Origin: Istiophorus platypterus
Lineage: Eukaryota; Chordata; Actinopteri; Istiophoriformes; Istiophoridae
Length of the DNA stretch: 64,000 nucleotides
Direction: 5' to 3'
Assembly (NCBI GenBank): GCA_016859345.1
Contig: CM029121.1
Span: forward strand, 5,030,029 to 5,094,028
The notes below the pieces were generated by a model. The model was given only the letters and a program-made list of their open reading frames with translations. It did no database searches and was not told where the DNA came from. Both the position numbers and the translations under genes were made by a program. How positions within the stretch are numbered: the first letter of the stretch is position 1; each line of letters starts with the position of its first letter. This document shows positions 48,701 through 56,094 of the stretch, piece after piece.

Positions 48701-51700
48701 GTAATTTTTAAATCCAGATGAGGTTTTGTGGTCTCCGTGGGTCTGTCTTACTCCCTGCTGTCTTGTCTCTGTCTACACCAAGGTGCCTGACAGCGCTGCC
48801 CTGCCATGTCCTCCAGCACCACAGTGTCCAGCTGTTCTTCACCTCCACCAGGCCTCTCTCACCCAATTGTCCTCCCTCCCTCCCCTCCTCCCCTCCCACA
48901 GCTCCTGTAGCCCCCACCTGCCCGCTCACCTCCAGCTCTAGTAAGTCTTTATTTTCATTTATAATCAATGATGTCTCCTCTCTTGGATTCTTTGATTTTA
49001 TTTCTGTTTCTTTCTTTAAGAAAAAAAAAAGTAAAAGATGACACGTAAACAGAAATTATCAGATAGGTTTGAACGGCTGATGTCATGAGTGTGAGGCAGC
49101 AGAGTCTAAAGCCAGCAAGTCTCTATGGAGTGCAGCAGGGATATAAAACAGGAGATCCCTATTCTTAGATGCAGGGACAGAAGGTGCCAAGAAGGGATTG
49201 GGCAGAGGGGAAAGATGAACGATTTCATTACTGGGTTCTGGTGTTTGAGATGAGAGAGAGGGGAAAGAAAAAGAGGTAATGGAAAGGACAAGGCCTTGAT
49301 TCTTGGTTGATGGTATTGAAAAGGTGAAAGAAGGGAGACTGCAGGCAGGATTTTCAGTTTGTGTTTTGGAGGTGTTGAGGGAGTGGACGGGGTCTATTTT
49401 AGTCTGGTGTGGGAATTCAGCGTGGCATGTTTGTGTTGGGAAAACTAGAGTGTGGTGACCTCATGTTGGTGTGTGTGTTTGTGTGCTCGATTCTATGAGT
49501 GTGACTTCATCTCGAAGAGTATTTTTAGCTGGCAGTGCAATGTGTTTCTGTGTGTGCATGTACTTTTTGTATTGCTTTATACCTGTGTGTGTGTTATGTG
49601 TGTGTTTGCAGGTGTGTGTGTTGGTATTTATGTTTGTATTTGTGTTTGTGTGTGTGTCTGACTCACCAGAGACCCCACAGGAGAGGGGCTAATATGAATG
49701 TGTCCAACTCTGCTGCAATGTGCAACCGCAAACACACAGACCTTTACTCTCCACCAAAATATATCAGCGTCCATCGTTCATAAGCAGAATATGAGGCTGT
49801 AATATCGTATTTATTGCAAAATTAGTACTACACTACTACTATAACTATATGGTATACAGTTTGCAACTTTATTTTATTTTATTTTATTTTTTTGCAAAGC
49901 CATTTGATACCCCTGAATCTTGAGTTTAAAGAAACCAATGTCAATTAATGGTTTAAGAGAAAATTTATGCCTGAGGACTTCTGCTCCAGTATGAATGATT
50001 ATTGATCCATTGCAATGTCAAGGTGTCGCAGAGTAGGACCGGTAAAAGTAAAACCAAAAGACTATACTGATACTGATGCTAGTATAGGACTACGAAATAC
50101 CATTTCTGTCCAGCTGTTTAGGACAAATCGTTGGACCTCTTTTTTGCTTAAAAAAAAAGCAGTCTTTTGGCTTATGAAGAAAAAGGAGACAAAGTTACAA
50201 ATTTGTTTTTTTATTCATTCATGATTTACACACACATCTAAAAATAGTTATATTATGAATAAACAATGTTAGAGTGCGGGCCATATATGCCCTATTGCAA
50301 GTATGCAGTAATATTAAAATGACTCCACAGCATCTTGCCACTCGTTTCACTGTCGCACCAAATAAGTTGACCAATTAATAAACTAAATCCGATTAAAGGG
50401 TGGGGTTAGGGTTAGGGTTAGGGTTAGGCTTCACTAACTCACGCACTATTCTGGTGATGATGATGATTGAAATGATGAAGGTTCTTTGTTCTTCTCACAG
50501 ATCTTGGCTGTATGGTTCAGTACAGAGGAGCCAACAGGTAAGAGTCTTTACTGTCTGTGTGCCTTTATATCATTCATCACCGTCATTTGTTCCCCTTCTG
50601 ATTGTCTGTATTCTTTCAGGGCAGTGTATAGAGTAGCCAGCGTCCAGCCTGTCATCAGCACCCACAGCTCTGTCTTGACCCGATCGACCCCTCACCTATC
50701 CTCCCTGCCTCCTCCTCTTCCTCCTCCTCTCTCTCCCTCAAATCCACCTCCCCAACACTCCCCCCAGCTATCATCCCTCCCTCCCCCTGTGCCATCCCTG
50801 CCCAGCCAGGGCTCCATGGCAGGCGGAGGCGACAGCTCCTCCCAGCCACATCCCCAACACAGTCAGTCACACTCATACTCTCAGCCTCAGCAGCACTCCC
50901 AGCACCACCTTCATCCACAAACCAGCGGTCATTCCGGTGCACAGCCTCAGTCCCTCCACCTGTCCCATTCCCAGCCAACGTCCCACTCACATTCCCAGTC
51001 CCTTTCGTACTCCCAGTCCCGCTCCCAATCCCACAGCCAGCCACCTTCTCAGTCTCAACCAAACACTCCAGAGCAGAACGGCATCCTAGACTGGCTCCGC
51101 AAGCTCCGGCTCCATAAGTATTACCCCGTCTTTAAACAGCTCACCATGGAAGAGGTGGGTCGGCTTCACACTCAATCATGTCAATTTCTTATACAAGACA
51201 TGTTACAGAAAACATCATGTATGCTCAGTCATCCTCTAAATCAGTATTTCTAGGGTTTTTAATGCGAAAAGCTCATTTAAATTAACCAGTATGTCTGCTT
51301 CTATTGAACATACTGTTTCTACACATTCTGCTTCTGTTTTCTTGTATAACCTTCAGTTTTTAGCACTGACGGAGGAGGACTTAAACAAGTACGACTTGAC
51401 CCAGGGAGCAAAGAAGAAACTCAAGACCCAGCTGGAGCTACAAAAGTCAGTATAGTATAGTAAACTATAAAAATCATGAACCCAGTTTTTCTTATTCTTT
51501 TTGTCTGTACACGTAGTGGTCCTGTGCAGCAATAAAGACAAATCATTTTGTTTAGCTGTATCAGTTATACAAAGAATAACATCGCTTTGATAAGTTATTG
51601 CAGGTTAATTAATGGGTAATAATTAGGGAAAATCCACACACCATCAACAGAGTCACTTTATTGAAAAATAATGCACAATATGTAGAAAATGAGGACTGCT

Positions 51701-54700
51701 TCAACATTTTGGGAAGTACGCTTAACTGCTTTCTTCCGAGCATTAGGTGAGAAGGTTGATAGCACCCATGTGTCTGTACACTAGATATGAAGCTAGAGCC
51801 AAGAGGCAGCTAGTTTAGCTTAGCATAAAGAATGGAAACGGTAAAAAGCTACCATGTCTGTCCAAAGTTCCAAAACATGCCTGTCAGCACCTCTAAAGCT
51901 CGCTGATAAACATTTTGTATCTAGTTTGTTTAATCTGCACACAGGTTTATATGGATCAAACAAACAAAAACAAGGTTTTAATTACCCTCTAAGAACTTTA
52001 GAGGTGCTGGTAGGTGTAAATTTAACCTTTGGAGAGAGCACGGCTGTCTGATTTCCACCTGTTTCCAGTCTGTATTCTCAGCTAACTATCTCCTGGCCCT
52101 AGCTTGATACAGTCATGAGAGTGGTTTCAGTCTTCTCACCTCACTTTCGATAATCAAAAAAGGCAGATACCTGTGTTGAACTATTCCTTTCTATACTCCA
52201 AAAAGTAGAAGTTGTGATGAGGCTGCTATAGCAAAGCTACATGGTTATCTAGAAATAAACTATGCTGTCTAGCCAAGCAGGTTACATTGTTCTATACGGC
52301 AATGGTGTAATTTTTATACATTACTGAGCAAAATAAAATTTCTGTGTCAATTATGAATTGACACAGAAATTTTATAGCCATTATTATTATTGGAACAAAA
52401 TTACATCAACAGGGAAACAGAGAAGTGTAGCCTGTCTGCACATTAATCTGTTACACTACTATTTGCAGAATTCATAATTTCAGTGTTTCTGAATTAGAGC
52501 ATAAAAAAATGAATGATTGGCAGTATTACAAACAAGGAATCATGTTGAACTAAATTTAAACTAAATTTTTGAATCACCCTGCAGCTAAACACATTTTTCA
52601 CGTTCTTTCTACAACGGATATGAAACATTGTTCAGAAAGTTCATCCCAACACTGTTGCAGAGGTTCCCACAAATGCGTTGGCCTTGTAGGTTGTTTTGCT
52701 TCCGCCTTCAATCCAGTTTATCCCAAACCAGCTCCATGAGGTTTAGTCTGGAGACTGTGCTGCGCCGCCGTCATGTGGAACCACCATCTAGTTGTTTTCT
52801 TCTAATGTTTGGGTCATTATCATGCTGCAGGATGAACCTCCGACCAACCAGTCTGTTTTCATTTGATACTTTCCCTTTTCTCACCGTTCTGACAGCAGGA
52901 CAGTATTTTCATAATAATTTATCAGAGGGTGTAGTAACATAGATTGTCCCAAAACTGACTTAATACAGACAGAGGGTTTGTCATAAATCAACAAAAGTTA
53001 GGGAACCCATAAGAACTGTTAGCATTAACGTTCAAGGCTTCAATTACTTTCATTGCTGTAGGAAATGTGTAAGATAATTTCTTAATCCTTGAAAAGGCCT
53101 GTATCTCTAGTAGTTTTCAGTTTTTGGTGACCTGAACCTTTTTTTTTCTTGGGCAGTTTAACACTCACCTTTGTACCACCTAAGGTTGTACTGGACTAAA
53201 ATTGAATCAGAACTGGAAAAAAGGGGTTTTCTAAAACTTTTGACCAATAGTGGATGTCGAGTGAAAAGACGACTATACCAATACTGATGCTGATAATACA
53301 GGGCCAAGAATAACCATCACTGTCCAGAGCTGTTTTTGGACCTCTTTTAGTTCAGTTTTTGCTGACATCGGTCAAACTGAATGGACCTTAGGTGACTAAT
53401 ATTGCTGGAAATTCATGAAAAAATCCTAATAAAATAAAGAGTTAATTAATCATTATGCCAATATTTGAGAGTGTGCAGAGGCAGATTCGTGAATCTAGTA
53501 TGATTTCCTTTGCTCACTCTGTTCAAAGTTTCTATCCATTGTATGTAAACTCTAGTGAGAGCAAAACCTTTTTGGATTTGACCTGGAAGTGAAATGTCAC
53601 GGGGACCCCCCTTTCTGAGTACGTTTATGTTTGCCTTTGAAGCATGTTTGCCAAGACTGGATCACGATGCATCCTCTCACATTCTCAAGTGCTCTGAATC
53701 CTCCAGGACATCCGGAGAAAGTCATGAAAGCCAATTTTGAACTGAGGGCACAAAATAAGTTAGAAATTACTGCTAAAAATTGTTCTGCACTTACAGACCT
53801 GTCCCTGCGCAGTCTCAAATCTTGAATAGCAGAAAAATTACAGATGGAATATTTGTTTGCTGCTTACATATTAGTTTTGTTATTAATACATTCTCATATT
53901 TTGGTAGTGCCAAGTTCAGTAGGGATATGAGGCTAATCTACTGGCAAATGATAGAGTTACTTTTACACTGAAGAATGATTGGTCACCCTACAGAGTGATG
54001 TACAAGTTGCAACTTTAGAATAAGCTTTAATATATTAATATGAGGGACTTCAAGTGAAATTACTGCTCATTGGTTTCAATTTGATTACCTTTTATGGTTG
54101 AGATGTGTGTGGTAGCACATGATGAAGGTAGCAGATGCTCTTTCCTGTTAATAATTGACAGACAGATAGATCAGTTGCTGATTTCCACAGTAAATGTAGA
54201 GCAGTAACAGTCCATATGGTATTAATGATTAACCAGCTCTAGGTGGGCTGGAGAGATAAGATGTACTTCCGAGGAGATAACCCACAGAAACACATGCAAA
54301 AACAGAAAAACATGTACATGCAAGCTAATGCGTCTTCATGCTCCATCTCTTTAAATTCCACAAACAGACCCGTTCACACACACCTGGATTCCTTGTGTGT
54401 GAGGCTGCTCTTATTATCCCTAGTATCAACAGGTTTCCATTAGGCAGGTGACAAAACGTGTGCCCATGGATGTTGATGTGGATGTGTGTGTGCATGCTTA
54501 AACAAGACACAGAAAATGGAAAGTTCCTGCAGTGGTTTTCCATGAGGGGGGTTGCAGATGTGCTTGTAGAGGAACAGCTGGGATGCTCAGGAACTTGTTG
54601 AGTGGGACAGTGCCTCCCCCTGGTGGTCATTAAAGGACATTCTCGTAAGAGTTGCAAAAGTTAAGCTTATTAATATTATCTGCCTACTTATATTTATCCC

Positions 54701-56063
54701 AAAATTTTACACACAATAAGTACACATAACAAGATGAATCACAACTTGCACCAAACATCTCTTCACCTCCCTCTGAACCTCCTGTTTGGTACAGACTATT
54801 TTCCTTGTCGTGTCCCTGTGTGTGTCCCCAGCAGGGAGATGAAGATGGAGAAGCGGTCCTGCAGTGGCATCGCCAGGGTGACGCCTTCCAATCACATGGG
54901 ACCCTCAATGCACACCACCTCTACTGCAGGTACCCAAGGCTGGTTGGTCTAAGGCTATGTCTGCTTTTCTAGAGATTAGAAATATCTTACGAATTGTTTT
55001 GCTGCAAATGGTCCAAAGTGAGGAGATTTAGATGTAAAAAAAACCCAAGACTGTGCAATGACTTTAAGCAAAACACTAAATCCCTTACCTGAGCAGATGC
55101 ACAGTATCCAGCAGTTGGTGAGCAGCTCCTAGTTTGAAAGTATGGATTTGTATGATTGTGAAACAGCCAGCTGCAAAAAGATTAAAACAGTCCAAATTTG
55201 TGATGTACTATAATGTATTTCAGGAGAGCTGCGAGTGGAGGTGGATGCTGTGCCGCACCATCACCCCATCTCCACAGACAGCAGCTCATCTTCAGGCTAC
55301 TCCAGCTCTTCCTGCTCCCCTCGGACACCACTCTGCTTTGACTCCACCTTTGACAGGAGCAGAGACATTCACAGGCGTAAGCTGTCTCACAGGACTATTG
55401 AATTATTAGAGTTATAAATTTGAAAAAAGCAAAGAAGCTAGAGGAGTTTCGGATAATATGGCTGCTGCAGCTTGAAAGGGGTGTTAATATTTTCCCCTAA
55501 TGCTCCATACTCTCTCAGTTTACTGCGATTCTAACACCAAATAATTTTACCGAAGAATAAACCGACCTGGCTTTAGAATTTTTCTTACTTGTTAAAAGGC
55601 ACATGCAACTGCCACTTTTACCCAACGTCAAAGTTAAATAAATAAATTTTAAAAAATGTACATCCCATAAGCACAACCCAGGAAAAAAATCTGATTATGC
55701 AGTCTTTATCTTCTTGTTCTTCCTCGCTATTCACAACCTTTTTACTTCTGCTGTGATACAGGTGGCAAATAAGCTTGGGGTTAAAACGTTCTCATAAAAA
55801 TCCTTAACTTTATCAATCAAAGCTAATAAATGTGGTACAGACCACTGTGAAATTACTGCAACCTTCAGTCTCAATGAACAATTCGTATTTATGCAGAAGA
55901 ATTCCTTATGATCCATCCCACATTCAGTTTAGGGTTTCATTTTAGAGACAAAACAATTAATTGATTTAATTGATTTTTAATTGAAAAATAATTGGTAGAT
56001 TCATCAATAATGACAGTAATCATTAGCTGCAGCCCTAATATACATATACATATATATATACAT

Positions 56064-56094
<31 letters not shown>

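Larger units (their letters stand above)
51446..54834 (+). other. zcchc14: zcchc14 intron 10
   Basis: 3.4 kb, made largely of mobile-element DNA: the foldback element 51699-52181, a perfect stem-loop 52333-52375 and a dead Tc1-like copy about 52600-53252. The rest (53.3-54.8 kb) is AT-rich without recognised features. Confidence 0.8.

Noticed and set aside
50784..51060. Repeats in zcchc14 exon 9 considered as a CRISPR-like or satellite array
   Set aside because: The SHSQ-type units are irregular, codon-based and part of a conserved coding exon.
50655..51062. 135-codon minus-strand open frame opposite zcchc14 exon 9
   Set aside because: Mirror of the Ser/Gln/His-rich coding sequence; no independent evidence.
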